Source: Rhizomys pruinosus
Taxonomy: Eukaryota > Chordata > Mammalia > Rodentia > Spalacidae
Direction: 5' to 3'
NCBI GenBank assembly: GCA_009823505.1
Contig: VZQC01010433.1
Location: forward strand, 760,459-824,458
DNA: 64,000 nt
In this document: positions 32,283 to 45,007 of the stretch, in pieces
How the letters are laid out: each line of letters opens with the position of its first letter
How positions within the stretch are numbered: position 1 is the first letter of the stretch
Program-made: the position numbers and the translations under genes
The notes under the pieces: model-generated
Seen by the model: the letters and a program-made list of their open reading frames with translations, nothing else
What the model was told of the DNA's origin: nothing
The model's database searches: none

Positions 32283-32362
32283 GGCTGGGGACATTCCTCA
32301 GTGGTAGAGCACTTGCCTAGCAAGTGCAGCGCCCTGGTTTGCATCCCCAGTGCCATAAGACA
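32283..32362 (+). mobile_element. ID SINE (BC1-type)
   Basis: GGCTGGGGACATTCCTCAGT, GGTAGAGCACTTGCCTAGCA, then CTGGTTTGCATCCCCAGTGCC: the tRNA-Ala-derived ID core with recognisable A and B boxes. Confidence 0.9.
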
Positions 32363-33108
32363 TCAAAATAAGTTCAGAAAGAGATAAATGAAGTTCTTAA
32401 ATCTAAGAAGGGAATGATAGGTAAGGCAAGATATTCAAAGCTCAGCTACATTTAAAATCTTTCAACAATTTGCATGTTTATGTAATAGTACTAGCTGTGG
32501 TGATGGTTCATTGGCTTAATTCTAGAGTGCAATCAGTGGGTACAGCAAATGCCAGACACAGGTTCCTCCTGTCTCTAAGTCATATTCCAAGGGCAGTACA
32601 GGAGGAGCAGTCAGGATGTGCAAAGGTTTTATGTTTTTGTAGTTCTTTCAGTAGTCTTGCTTTGGCAATTTTCTCAGTTAAACAATGTTTATCCGTACTG
32701 ATTACTCATCATGCACAGATCCAGGAACTTGGCAAACTACAATGAGTGAGAGAAAGACACAATTCTCTGTGCCCCACATGCCGGCATTGTTAGAAACACA
32801 CAGTATCTAAACCGTATTTAATTCTAGAGACTCGCTGTAGGCATATGAGTATTTGGGCCTGATTGTTCCCAGTTTTCATGTGAAGAAAGTGATGCCTGGC
32901 TTTGGCTTAAGTGACTGTACCTAAGAACTCTGTTTTTAGAGGATGAAGCTCCACTCAACTCTAGTCTTAGGACACTAAATCCTGTTGTTATTCCATCTGG
33001 TAGTGCCTCCCATCCACACACTAAACACTATGCCAAAAAAAGAGCTGTTTTATGGTGTCTGAATGATAGTTTGTACTGTTCTCAAGCTCTCCGAGGCTGG
33101 CATTTCCT
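32363..33108. other. Unique stretch, no gene seen
   Basis: Short frames only, none recognised. Confidence 0.55.
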
Positions 33109-33109
33109 T

Positions 33110-33552
33110 TTTAAAATAAAATACATTTTATTGATCTTTTGTACATTTCATACGGCTCTTAAGCACCTTTGGACCCCTCCTCGCAACCACACTCCCCACC
33201 CAACCTCGTGTTTTCCACCATACATGTAAAGTCTTTGGGACTTACACCCAGATGTCCTTCAGTGCAAGTTCCTCCATGGAGTCTAGTCAGTCTATCTAGA
33301 GATAGACCTTCAGGAAACTCTACTTTCTCTCACTCAACAGCAATCAGTCTCTGAACAGTTCCCAGGCTAGGGCCAGCCAGCAGACCATTTCACTTGCTCC
33401 ACTCTGGGCCCTTGTTTGATTGAGTTAACATGGGTCTTGTGCTCAACATCATCATTGTCGCAAGTTAACATTAGCAGCTTCCACTGGCCTGAAAGCCTCT
33501 GTGTCCCTATGTTCACTGACCAACCCTGGCTCTTACAATCTTTCTACAAGGC
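33110..33552 (-). mobile_element. Rodent L1 (Lx-like) 3' UTR
   Basis: The minus strand carries AGGAACTTGCACTGAAGGAC ATCTGGG, then a G-rich block and TGAAATGTACAAAAGATCAA TAAAATG. The same order appears at 41643-42029 on the plus strand and in part at 45008-45395. 5'-truncated. Confidence 0.65.
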
Positions 33553-33719
33553 TGGCATTTTCTACAATAAGTGCTGTAAAGAGAATTGATAAAAAGTGGA
33601 AGCTAACTTCAGTTTATATCAAACACATATAAAGATTTGTAAACTTTTTAGTGGAGTAACATACATATCACTTATAAACAATATCACAAATACATGTGAT
33701 GATATACACTCAATCTGAG

Positions 33720-33892
33720 AAGTGTGAAATTTATGAAAGGAATGAGCACACTCTTCTAACAAGCAAAATGAAACAAATCACTTTCATGCCTGCCTTTCAG
33801 TCTTTGCACAGTTCCCCTCCCTGCGGAATAACCACTGTTCTGATTTCTCTACAGTAGAGATGAGCTTTACATTGTTTATGTTTTGAATAAGT

Positions 33893-33930
<38 letters not shown>

Positions 33931-34090
33931 GTTCTCATGTATACATTCTTTCTCTTAATATTATGTGGAATCCATACACATTATTATTCCTGTTCAATTT
34001 ATTTATCTTTTCAACTATTGGTTGGCATTAGAGTAGTTTTCCTTTGGTGAAAATGGACAATGTTGATTCTTGCACAGTCTGATGTTTTAC
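33720..34090 (-). mobile_element. Ancient L1M 3' half fragment
   Basis: CCCTGCGGAATAACCACTGTTCTGATTTC and CTACAGTAGAGATGAGCTTTAC resemble mammalian L1M 3' ends. An (AT)n tract has grown inside it. Confidence 0.5.
33893..33924. repeat. (AT)n microsatellite
   Basis: Continuous AT alternation. Confidence 0.95.
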
Positions 34091-35626
34091 AGGTTTTCTT
34101 GAGTGTTGCTGTGGTATGTCAGCCTCAGGAGACTCAAGAAGCTTCCCAGTGTGGAACCACCAATTTACTCTCACCTGAAGTATTTCAAAGATCTAATTCC
34201 TTTAGGCTAAAAATATTTAAATTAGAGGCCAATATGTTTTCAAACATAGTAACTAACCTACTTCTCTGATAAACTTACTCCTTTGCAGAGAAAGCCATAC
34301 ATACGTGGCATACATTTTAAAAATAGAAATAACATAATAAATAAATAGAACTTCATACTCCCCATTATCAGTGTCTCCTTTAATGTGCTAATAAGTACCA
34401 GCAGGAACTTCAGAATACGGTAGTAAAAAAATATCAAGAAGTCTAAGATCCCATGCCATCTATTAACAAATGAAGTAAACAAACATTTCCAAATGGAATA
34501 TAAGTAGTCATTTCACTGGAGTGATGCCATGGTCCAGTTGTCTCCTTCATCCCCATCTGTCTATGCATTCTTGTAATAATAAAATGCCTTCTAACTATGA
34601 CAGATACTACTCAGTGCATACAGGCAAGGAGTTAGCCAAGCAAAATCTTAAGCAATTGAACAGGTAGTCTTTCAGATCAACTGTAGAAAGATCCCTTGAT
34701 TACAGTTTCAAAGGAATGCTGAATCCCTATTGCTGACATTTCCTCTGCATTCTGATTTTAATAGAATGCCCATCAAGAAATTGTAAGCAGCCAAACACTT
34801 ACCTACCTTCAAAATCTGACAAACAGAACATCAAAAATACATGAGATCCTGAACCATGTAGAATGCAAGTCTTTTCAATTCTTGGACCCACCCAGAGCCC
34901 ACAAGACAACAGAGACTAACTACCACTGCAAATGTCCAAGTACATCATAGACACTCAAGAAGTGAACTTTTGATGACTGGTGAAAGAGATAACTTCAAAA
35001 ATAAAGGGTAATATAAAAATTTGGAATGACGAAGGTTAATTCCTAACCATGATTATAATAAAACAGTCCTGAAAATAACTTGAATCATTTGGACTTTGGG
35101 ACCTCCTGATGTTTATTAGTTAAGCCACACAGTCATTGACAGGTGGTGTGAAACTGACGTTAGTTTCCATCTCCTTTGACCTTAGTTCTTATTAGAAAAT
35201 TAATAATACCTATTACAAAATAATCAGTCTAGACTTAAAGGGGCTAGTCAAGCATATTTATATTTGGCTAGTTAATATTTCCTCAGTCATAGGTTTCTCC
35301 AGACATATGTCTACAGCCAGCCGCTTTCAAATATGAACCCCTTCTGAAGGACTTGAAATATGCATATCCTTGGTTGAGGCTATCCTCAATGTAACAAGCT
35401 ACACCCTCATATAAGGCCAAGAAAATTGTATTTTAAAAAGTACTCAGAGAAATGTTCGAAACACTTTTCAAGTTGGAGTTGGGATGTATGTGGACATTTA
35501 GGTTAATGGAGATCTAGGAGTCAGCCAGACTACATTATTCTTAGCATTTTTTTTTCCTTATGAGGAAATAACATAATTCTGTTTGCCTCTTTTGGCTAAC
35601 CATTAGGATTATCTAATATATGTTTT
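34091..35626. other. Unique stretch, no gene seen
   Basis: AT-rich. No coding sequence or recognisable transposon. Confidence 0.55.
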
Positions 35627-35644
35627 AGAAATAACAATTCCTGG

Positions 35645-35883
35645 GCTGGAGAGATGGCCTAGCGGTTAAGAGCACCGACTGCTCTTGCAGAGGACCCGGG
35701 TTCGATCCCCAGCACCCACATGGCGGCTAAGAACCATCTGTAACTCCAATTCCAGGAGAACTCCAGTTCCAGGGGAATCTGAGACCCTCTTCTGACCTCC
35801 GCGGCATTGCACGACACGGGTGCACAAACCTACATGCAGACGATACACTCATACACATACAAAAATAAAAAAAAATAAAAAAA
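35645..35883 (+). mobile_element. B2 SINE with long TSD
   Basis: GGCTGGAGAGATGGCCTAGC head, consensus-like box B. The TSD AGAAATAACAATTCCTGG is at 35627-35644 and 35884-35901 (18 bases, exact). Confidence 0.97.
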
Positions 35884-36409
35884 AGAAATAACAATTCCTG
35901 GATCCACTTCAAACAGACTAAATAAGAATTTCTGAAGTCAGGACTGGGGAGTTAATACATTAGATAAACATCTTTTTCTGATTCTAATCACCGGGAAGCA
36001 TGAGAAGCTGTGGTGACCAGCATGCACTCTATTGAAAAAATTCACTTTTGCCACTATGAGAATTTAAACTTTGATTCTCAAATTTTCATAGCCTTTAAAC
36101 ACAATAATTTCTATGTCTTTCCTGCTTGAAAAGTAATCACCACACTCTTATGCCTCTCACCTCTTCATTTCTTTCTATTGTTGATGACTGTATATCTTCT
36201 CTCTCCGATCAAGCAGATATGTCACTAGTAGTATGTGCATGCTGATGGAATACTAGTGTTCTAAATAAGCTCTGGAGACTAGTGATAGATATAAAAGTAT
36301 TAACATCTTTTTCCCCCCTAAATACCATATATTATTGTTCAAAGTAATGGGTTCCATTATGCTATTTTTACATATGCATAATTCCTCTTCGTTTTCTATA
36401 GCCTTTTTC

Positions 36410-36872
36410 CTCATTCTTTTAAATAATTTTTATTGCAGTAAATACAGACACAGAAAATTGCTCAGTTTGAAAATGAACATATGCAGCTAACCAGCATTGA
36501 TCACAAAGAACAGCATGTCTCGGACTCCACAAAGCCCTCCCCCACCCCCACCCGATTTTTTTCACTAGTCCTCCTCCCACTGTCAATAGTGCTCACCACT
36601 GTTCTCACAGCATAGATTAGTTTAACCTGTTTGAATAACAGTGTTGTCAATGGTATGTGGTTTCTTTGACTCAACACTGAGCCTATATCCCACCATATTG
36701 TATAGCCTGACAGTTGATCAATCCTTTGTAATGTGCTGGGGATTTTGGGGTTTTTTTTTGTTTTTGTTTTTGTTATTGTTTTTAAGCATACCACAATTCC
36801 CACTCCACTTTTGGTTGTTTCTGTCTTGAGGATCACTAAAAGTGCTGTCGTGCTTCTAAATGTCTTTTTCAT
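36410..36872 (-). mobile_element. Ancient L1M 3' fragment
   Basis: TTTTATTGCAGTAAATACAG, CTCACCACTGTTCTCACAGC, ATAGATTAGTTTAACCTGTT and GGTTTCTTTGACTCAACACT match, in order, the 3' region of mammalian L1M families in reverse. Confidence 0.65.
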
Positions 36873-36873
36873 T

Positions 36874-36976
36874 TGCTCTGTGAGAGGGTCTTACATACTT
36901 CTTCAGGTTTGCCTCAAACTCCACCCTCCTGCCTCCCAAGTGCTGGGATCACAGGAATGCATCACCACACCCAGAT
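36874..36976 (-). mobile_element. B1 SINE (old)
   Basis: GAGAGGGTCTTACATACTTC, CCTGCCTCCCAAGTGCTGGG and CATCACCACACCCAG in B1 reverse order. Confidence 0.7.
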
Positions 36977-37086
36977 CTTGTGGGTATTGCTCTTATCTTT
37001 GAAAAACTTTTGTACTCATTTCTGTTAGTTGTGGACCTATAAATGACACTGCTGTTCCAGGGTATGTTCATCTTTAACTTACGATC

Positions 37087-37165
37087 CATCAGTGGGGGCA
37101 GGAAATATGGCTCGGTGGTGGGGTGCTTGTGCAGTGGGTAGAACACACTAGACTCTAGATTCAAA
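37087..37165 (+). mobile_element. ID-like SINE (degraded)
   Basis: GGAAATATGGCTCGGTGGTG ... AGATTCAAACTTTATCACTG looks like a degraded tRNA-type SINE head. Confidence 0.35.
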
Positions 37166-40100
37166 CTTTATCACTGCACAAATAAATAAAGCAGACAATG
37201 TGTATATTTAAAGTCCACCAGCAAAGGATTTTCCAGAATAATGCCACTTCTCTCAGCATAAAATAAAAACTTTAGTTTTTCCAATAGTTGAAATTATCTA
37301 TTTCATTTTAACCATTTGCTGTAGGCTTCATTACTTCTAGAGCTGGTTTTTGAGCTGTTTTCTACAAACACATCGCTTAGGACCCAGATTCCTTTGCAGC
37401 TTTATCCTTCACAGACTACAATATTCACATTCCTAACACATAAAGTTTGAGTTATTGCATAAAGTTAGATAAGTAAAATGGTTCTATTAGCCTCATATAA
37501 ATCTGTCTAAATTCATTTACTTTGATTATATTAGTCCCAATAGAAACAGTCATTTTTAGGACTTATAGCCAGTTTCTGTCTCTCTGAAAGCTGTAAGAAA
37601 ACAAACAAAAGTGAGGAAGATCTAAACTGGCAAACCAGATGAGGGAGAGCTAAAGGCCAGCATAACACCAAACTATACCACGTGGGAAACTCCAAGGAAG
37701 AGTGGAGCATCACTAAACCACACCATGGGGAGGGCGCTGCATAGCATGGAAGGCGCGAAGGTTTCCTTTATTATTTTCTTCCTGGTTGTAAACTCCAGCC
37801 AACAAAGTTCATTTTCAAGGCAAGGTTCAGTATTTGTACTGTGTAGTAATGTATCTGTGAGAGCAACATGAGTTGAAATGGAAGTTTTAGTGGTTTTCTT
37901 TTTCTTAAATAAGAAATGTAATTAACTCATGGAACGTGAGCTAGCAATATTACTCAAGACTCTGATGTTATTTCTCATTTTCTCTAGGCTCTTTTGTCAT
38001 TAAATCTTCAGCACAAATTCAGCCAAAAGAAAAAAATCTCACTCCCAAAAAGTATTCTGTCAGGACTACCACCTACTAATGAGACATCTCCAAAACACTG
38101 AGGTAGACAAAGGACGAAGAAAGATCACTGGTTTGAAAAAAATCACACTGCAGTGAGAATTTCAGTTTTTTAAACAGAACTGAATTTCATATTAACATGT
38201 TGTCAGAGCCTCTCGCCTCAACAATTCAAAGGTAGACTGAGTTGGAAAGAGAACATTTTCTGTACTCCCTAGTGGTTTAGTAAAGCAGATGGAGGCTATA
38301 CCGGTTTACTAGGAGGGGGTTAATTTGAGAATAGGGAATGATACAGCTAATCCACTCCCTCAGGCAGAAGTTGGAATAGCTGTTTAGGAAGAGAATTAAG
38401 AGCATAAAATACCTCTCACATTAAGAATGTGTTGATGTTTCATTGCTTCTCACCCCAAATAACTAAATGAATGTTATTTAAAGATTAACTAAATTAGGGA
38501 GAAAGTTCACTATGGTTTATATACCACAAATCCTTATAAGTTTTCCCAATTATAAAGATTTCATGTTTGAACAAACACTTTTCTTCTAAGCTGTTGAACA
38601 TATTCATGGGTAAATTAAACTATTTGAGTAAGTTAAGCAATTACAACAAATTAGAGAACAGCCTCACTTGCTCTCTAAACCACAAAGTCTCCAGGAATGC
38701 TTTGCAATGACCCACAAACAGAACAATAAGAAAGATGCTAAAAGGTACTGTCAAAGGACCCAAAGCTAAATGATGCAAGCTTTGTCTAAGTCCATCCAAA
38801 CAAAGGTGACAAATTGCCATGTCATGCACTGGGAAAACCCTTCTTGTAAAGAATAATAATGAGAGCCCTTGCCCTTCTGCAGTGTCAGATCACATCAAAC
38901 ACAAATGAGCAAACTCTGACTCAACGTGGTCATGTCTTAAGCATGCATCTATTTCTTTATAAAGCTCATCAATATGCTATTTCATCCTACTGTTACATTT
39001 TCTCTAAAAGTAACATAATTCACATAAAGTTAACATAAAAATATAATGGTGTTACCTAAGCTTGAGAATATGGCTCCCCTGAAGACAAGCTCTAGTATCT
39101 TGGAAGACTATGGCTTTGAGTAATCTTTCTTTCTTTCCTGAATAAGAAGGGGGAGTCCACAGAGAGACTATCAGATAGAATTAGGAGTGTTTATCCTCAT
39201 TATAATTTACCCATACTTGTTACACAGGTAAAATAAATGCATGAATACTTTCTTTTCCATCCAAACACAGAGCATAAACTAAATGCAGATGTGGCTGATT
39301 GAACTCTGGTTGTTTCTGTAACCAACTATACAAACAGACTGCAAAAATTATCAGTCAGCTGACAATATGCTATATGGACAAGGAGAACAAACAAAATAAT
39401 TAACAACAAGAACAGCATAGACACTGACTAATCAGAACAAAGTCCTAGCCAATCAAAATGATCATCATTGCAAGAAACAAGCATTCTGGCAGAAGCACAA
39501 GCCCAATTAAATATTGATATCTTCACCTGTATGGCTGATGCTCAGCAGCTAGATCAGGACCATGCATGCCCTCACACCTACACACCAGTACCTGGCTTTT
39601 CTTCTTTCATTTTCATATATAGCATTATTTCAATGCCATTTATAAGACATCTGTATACCACTAGAAACCTAGCTCATAGTTTTTAATGTAATATCCCAGG
39701 GATAACTGTATCATTCTTTTATTGCTCAGTCATTCCTCCAATATGGATAATGAGTTTAGTTTGTATCTCAACAAACAAAATTGTAATACAAATCATTTAT
39801 ATATATATATATATATATATAACTTTATATATTAATTTTTTTGTTTTTAACTCTAAAAGGTAGAGTCTGAAAATTAGGATTGTTAAATAAAAAGACAAGA
39901 ATTTTTCTTTTTAAGAGATTATCTGAGATGTCTTCAAAAAAGATTATAGCAATTCACACTATTGGAGTTCCTATATCCCTACAGGCTCACACATGCTGAG
40001 GTTACTGCTGCTCGGTGAGTTGACTTCCCTGGAAAGCAGCCCTTTAGAGATGTCCAGCCTGGAGGCAAAGAGGTTGGACTTTCATTTCTCACATCATGAG

Positions 40101-41058
40101 TCACTGATTGCAGGCAATCTGGAGGGAGATGCTATAATCGTGAGCAAGAAAACCGCTGAGAACAGTTCTTGAAGCAGGGAATCATCTAAGCCTTGTTGCC
40201 TTCCAAACTCAGCAGCAGGGACTATCTGACCTGGAAGAGTATCTGACCACATTTTATAGGTTTAAAAACTTACCCATTTTAATTTGTAAATGCAAATTAC
40301 TGTTAACTACTAATACAGAGCTCAATCTGGTACAGTATTCTACTACAATCTAAGTGCTAACAGAGAAGCATAGTGCCATGTGTTTCTATCAGTCATTTGA
40401 AATTTCTCTTCAGTGACAAGCTAATTCCTGCCCTCTGCCATCCTTGTTTTGATGTTGTTCCCTCTCAGCTTTTAGTGGGAACCCTGTGTACCAGCAAACC
40501 CTTGCTTTTCATGAGTTACAAATACTTATGCCAGGACAGCATTTGCCCTTCCATTAATTTGGACTTTTTTTTTTTTTATGAAAATGGCAGTAAAGTCCTG
40601 TCAGGAAGCACATGACACCCTGCAAGGATTTAACAGAAAGAAGTTAAATAAACACTCTGTCCAGAGATGCAGGCAGAGTTCAAGCATCTGATAAAGGTTA
40701 TAACAATAGGAGATGACTGTCTCAACTACCAGGTCGTAGGTGCAAATATAAACAATAAATTCCTATTTTTAAATGATTTGCCCATCTAAGATGTTGGAGC
40801 ATAAATGCCAAAACAGACTAAAGGCACTTCTTTCTCTACATGGTATCCATGCAGACCAACCAGAGAGCTAAACTCTACTCCCATCCAGAAGTAATAAAGA
40901 GACACATCATTCGATGTGAACAAAGACTGAATATGAATCCCAGACATATATTTCTAGCTGGTTGTAACTCTGGCAGAGTCCAAGAAGAAGAACCAGTGTT
41001 TTTTTGTCCTCTCTCCAGAGCAAAGTCAGAGGAATCCAGTTGAAACAGAAAATAAGGT
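37166..41058. other. Unique stretch of about 3.9 kb, no gene seen
   Basis: No rodent-specific SINE or L1 is visible in nearly 3.9 kb, only an AT microsatellite (39798-39821). Frames are short and have no recognised motif. Confidence 0.5.
39798..39821. repeat. (AT)n microsatellite
   Basis: AT alternation. Confidence 0.92.
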
Positions 41059-41124
41059 CCATATTCTCTTAATAATAAGAAAATGTCCAGGTTTCAAATA
41101 ATATCACTCATCATGAAAGAATGG

Positions 41125-41125
41125 A

Positions 41126-41156
<31 letters not shown>

Positions 41157-41175
41157 TATGTATGTGTATATATAT
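41125..41175. repeat. (TA)n/(TATG)n microsatellite
   Basis: Mixed ATAT and TATG tract. Confidence 0.9.
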
Positions 41176-41642
41176 GACTGAAGATAACCATCAATAAATG
41201 CTTGGAAGTAAGCACTTAATCCCAAGGTGGCACAGATTTAAAATGATCTTTAAAAAGTTTTAAAATAGTCATGACAAAAATGCTTCAACAAAAAGCATTG
41301 AAAACAAATACAAAAACAGAAAGTTCCAGAGAAGATGTTGAATATTTAGAGAACAACAAAATTTAGAACTTCAAAATAGATTATCAAAACATTAAGAATT
41401 CAGTGATTTTATACAATGAAAGAGCCAAGGGAAGAGCCAGTGAACTGGAAGGCAGCACAATGGAAATTACACAAGCTCAAGAGCAAAAAGAAAGCAGCAA
41501 AGCCACTGTGGTCTGTCCCTGTCATCTAAATTCTGAAAGCAAAGAAGAAAGATTCCAGGCCTAAAAGAGCAATGGCAGAAATAAGGCCTGAAACCCCACC
41601 GCATATGTCAGGGGATGTAGGCCTACAAATTCAAGGAGCTAA

Positions 41643-42029
41643 ACATATGATCTTACAGCAGTGGTGAAAGCATGCACAAGAGCAAGGCAAACCTAATCAG
41701 ATAAAAGCTCAGCAGAGACCTGGGGAAATGGGCACCAGGCTCCAACCTGAGCTGAAGAACTTCTGGCAGCTGATCTTGTGGGTGAAGAAGAGCTGATCTT
41801 CTATAAGGGAGTGACTCTAGATATCCTGGCTAGACCCCAGTGGATGAACTTGCACTGAGGGACATCTGGGTACACAAATTTGACTCAATAGGCCTTAACA
41901 TATATGACAGAATGGATCAAATCTGGTGGGGGGTATGGAGGTGCAGATGATAGAGGGGTTATAAAATTGAGTAAGAAGCTTTGTATCAAATGCACAAAAT
42001 TCAATTAAAATATGTAAAAAAAGAAGGTA
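41643..42029 (+). mobile_element. 5'-truncated rodent L1 (Lx-like) 3' UTR in L1M
   Basis: It splits L1M ORF1 between AAGGAGCTAAACA and AAGGTAAACAAACC. CAGAGACCTGGGGAAATGGG, GGATGAACTTGCACTGAGGG and a TGGTGGGGGG block precede ATTCAATTAAAATATGTAAA and an A7 tail. A diverged TSD ((G/C)TAAACA) is present on both sides. Confidence 0.7.
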
Positions 42030-42710
42030 AACAAACCCTGAACAGGAAAAATCCAAAGAAATCCCTGTCAAACATATTATAATTAAACGTGTTAAAATTA
42101 ATGTCAAGACATCATGAAAGCCACAACCAAACAAATTTCTCACCTTACCTATAGAGGAAACACTATTCAAATGACAGTGTATTTTGCTTTTAACTGTGGA
42201 GGCTAGAAGTGTCACAATATGTCAGTATAAAAAGAACTCTCAACCTAGAATCCTACAACTAGTAAAAATAGCCCTTTGGGGAATAGAGGAAAAAAAAATC
42301 AAGATATTCTCATATTAATAAAAATGAACAGAATTTGTCACCAGCAGACTTACCCTGCAAAGAGAGCTGAAAGAAATTTTCTGCACAAAGGGGAAATGAA
42401 TGAATAAAAGGTGGACCACAAAGAAGAAAATCAGAGCATAGTAAGGAAAGTCATGGCTATGTATAACAGGCTCTCCTTCTTCTGGGGAGACTTCTAAATT
42501 ATCTATTATGGTTGAAGCAAAAAATGTAACCTTGTCCAATATAGATTTAAAGGTATAGAAATAAAATATTTAAGATAATTATATTTTAATTCAATATTTT
42601 ATTTAATTATATTTTGTTTTTATTCTAAGCCCAAACTAGGCTAAGGCGAATTTTACCTATAATTTATAAAGTAATTTGTCATAGACAACTAGCACAAGCA
42701 CAGCAAATAA

Positions 42711-42711
<1 letters not shown>

Positions 42712-42789
<78 letters not shown>
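42712..42789. repeat. (CA)n(TA)n compound microsatellite
   Basis: About 14 CA repeats run into about 24 TA repeats. Confidence 0.97.
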
Positions 42790-42794
<5 letters not shown>

Positions 42795-42990
42795 AAAGAA
42801 ACAGAAAGAATAGGAAATTCAGAAATAGACCCACAAAAATATATTAAAGCAGACTTGTAATAGCAGCCAAACCAATAAATGAAAGTTTTCAGACAATATT
42901 ATTGGGGGGGTGTTGGCTACCCATGAGCAAAACTGAACCTCAGCCCAAGTTCTCCATGCATTCAAAAGTTAACTTAAAATGTATCATGGA

Positions 42991-43218
42991 GGGGCTTGAG
43001 AGATGGCCTAGTGGTTAAGAGCACCGACTGCTCTTGCAGAGGACCTGGGTTTGATCCCCAGCACCCACATGGTAGCTGAGAACCTTCTTTAACTCCAGTT
43101 CCAGGGGAATCCGACACCCTCTTCTGACCTCCATGGCATTGCACAACATGGGTGCACAAACCTGCATGCAGACAGTACATTCATATACATACGAAAATAA
43201 ATAAATTAATTAATTAAA
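42991..43218 (+). mobile_element. B2 SINE with TSD
   Basis: GGGGCTTGAGAGATGGCCTA head. It lacks the roughly 20-base 'CCAGGAGAACTCCAGTT' duplication found in other copies. The TSD AAAATGTATCATGGA is at 42976-42990 and 43220-43234. Confidence 0.95.
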
Positions 43219-43262
43219 AAAAATGTATCATGGACTTAACATTAAAGAATCTGGAAAAATGA

Positions 43263-43500
43263 TAACTGAAGAGACAGTTCAGTGGCTAAGAGCACTGACT
43301 GCTTTTGCAAAGGACCTGGGTTCAATTCCCAGCATCCACATAATGACAAACAACCATCCCTAACTCCAATTCCATGAGATCTGACACTCTCTTTTGATCC
43401 CTGCTGGCACTCCGGGACACAGGTACACTTACACACATGTAGACAGAATATCCATAAACATAAGATAATAATAATAATGATAAATAAAATATTTTTTAAT
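43263..43500 (+). mobile_element. B2 SINE (older)
   Basis: ACTGAAGAGACAGTTCAGTG, GGGTTCAATTCCCAGCATCC and an ATAATAATAATGATAAATAA tail. Confidence 0.88.
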
Positions 43501-43591
43501 ATTCTGGAAAAATAATTGAAAATCTTTGTGATCTAAGACTAAGGAGTTTTTCTATAGTTGACATGATCTGTGAAAAAAAATGGGAACTACT

Positions 43592-43840
43592 GGGGCTGGA
43601 GAGATGGCCTAGCGGTTGAGAGTGCCGACCGCTCTTGCAGAGGACCCGGGTTCGATCCCCAGCACCCACATGGCAGCTGAGAACCGTCTGAAACTCCAAT
43701 TCCAGGAGAACTCCAGTTCCAGGGGAATCCGAGACCCTCTTCTGACCTCCGCGGCATTGCACGACACGGGTGCACAGACTTGCATGCAGACAGTACATTC
43801 ATACACATACAGAAATAAATAAAATTTTAAAAAAATTTAA
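43592..43840 (+). mobile_element. B2 SINE with TSD
   Basis: GGGGCTGGAGAGATGGCCTA head. The TSD AAAAATGGGAACTAC is at 43576-43590 and about 43841-43855. Confidence 0.96.
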
Positions 43841-43892
43841 AAAATGGGAACTACCAAAGCTTAAACCATTTTCCTGTGAGTAACCTTGTTTT

Positions 43893-44064
43893 TTTTCATT
43901 TTGTTTTGTTTTGTTTTTGTTTGTTTGTTTTGGTCTTTTTGAGACAGGGTCTCCCTTTAGTCCCAGCTGGCCTGGAGCTTCCTATGTAGACCAGGCTGGC
44001 CTTGAACTCGGAGATCCACCTGCCTCTGCCTCCAGAGTGGTGGGATTAAAGGCATGTACCCGGC
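43893..44064 (-). mobile_element. B1 SINE
   Basis: A TTTTG-rich tail, GAGACAGGGTCTCCCTTTAG to GGCATGTACCCGGCT. It lacks a few bases near the 5' end (CACCACGC). Confidence 0.92.
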
Positions 44065-44894
44065 TAAGTGACCCTGTTAAAAGGGTAAAAAGACAAACAC
44101 TTGGCTATGAGGAAATATTTTCAAACTGCATATCTAACAAGGTGCTAGTAAAATACCTTCTAAAACTCTCAAAAATAAACTGTAAAAACAAAAGAAAAAT
44201 CTCCATCTAGTTAGAAAATGCACAGAAGATGTGGAAAAACATTTTGCTGAAGGGGGTTAGACTGGTGATAATTTTTATCATCACTAGTCCCTAAGAAAGA
44301 ATAAAATTGTATACCTATCACAAGGACTAAAGTGAAAAAGATAGATAATGGTAATAATACCAGGGAGAACACAGAGAAATTGTATTATTTATATAGTTCT
44401 GTGCATTGCTACTAGAATATAAAATTTCACAGGTGTACTGAAAAACATTGTTTCAGTTTCTTAACAAAGTATTCACATAAACCACCTGAGCATTTAAGTC
44501 ATAGAAATACCTGTGCTAACACAAACATACGTACAAGAATGTTCATAGCAACTTAATTCATAAGAGCTAAAAACTGATATAATCTAGATGCCCTTCAGTG
44601 GATGACTGTGAAATAACCCCTCTGTGGAACACTAGTCAGCAATGTAAGGGAGCCACTATTCATGTATGAAACAACCAGCACAGATCTCCAGAGCACTGTG
44701 CTGAGGGGAAAGCCAATCCCAAGCCTATGTATGCATAGGAGCTCAGAGGCTTAGAGGTAGGGTAAAGGGGAGGGAAGTATGGCTGTCCAGGAGAGACAGG
44801 GAGGACTCGTGTAATGGAAATATCCTGCCAGCCTTGTTTACCTAGCAGCGATGCTGAATTCTAGGTTATGATTCTTGGTGGCCTTTGTTTTGTT

Positions 44895-44996
44895 CTGATT
44901 TGTTTTATTTTTGGATAGAGTCTCAATATGTGACTCAGAGTGGTCTTGAATTCACTATGTAGCCCAGGCTGTCCTAAAATCTGTAATCTTACTGTG
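44895..44996 (-). mobile_element. B1 SINE (old)
   Basis: GATAGAGTCTCAATATGTGAC ... TAGCCCAGGCTGTCCTAAAA in B1 reverse order; 5' part missing. Confidence 0.65.
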
Positions 44997-45007
44997 TTGG
45001 GCACTTT

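Larger units (their letters stand above)
41060..44860 (+). mobile_element. Ancient L1M element, fragmented, with nested insertions
   Basis: Segments line up in L1 order. ORF1 with TGCTTCAACAAAAAGCATTG, GAGCCAGTGAACTGGAAGGC and TAAACAAACCCTGAACAGGA is at 41060-42500. Mid-ORF2 with AATTCAGAAATAGACCCACA and AAGTTAACTTAAAATGTATC is at 42790-43260. The ORF2 C-terminus with GAATGTTCATAGCAACTTAA and GATGCCCTTCAGTGGATGAC is at 44060-44800. Most of ORF2 is deleted. An Lx-like tail, B2s at 42991, 43263 and 43592, and a B1 at 43893 were added later. It is older than all the rodent-specific insertions. Confidence 0.75.

Noticed and set aside
35941..36030. Possible degraded tRNA-type SINE head
   Set aside because: Only a vague GGACTGGGGAG start; too diverged to support.
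42712..42789. Origin or CRISPR-like repeat
   Set aside because: It is a plain (CA)n(TA)n microsatellite with no spacer structure.
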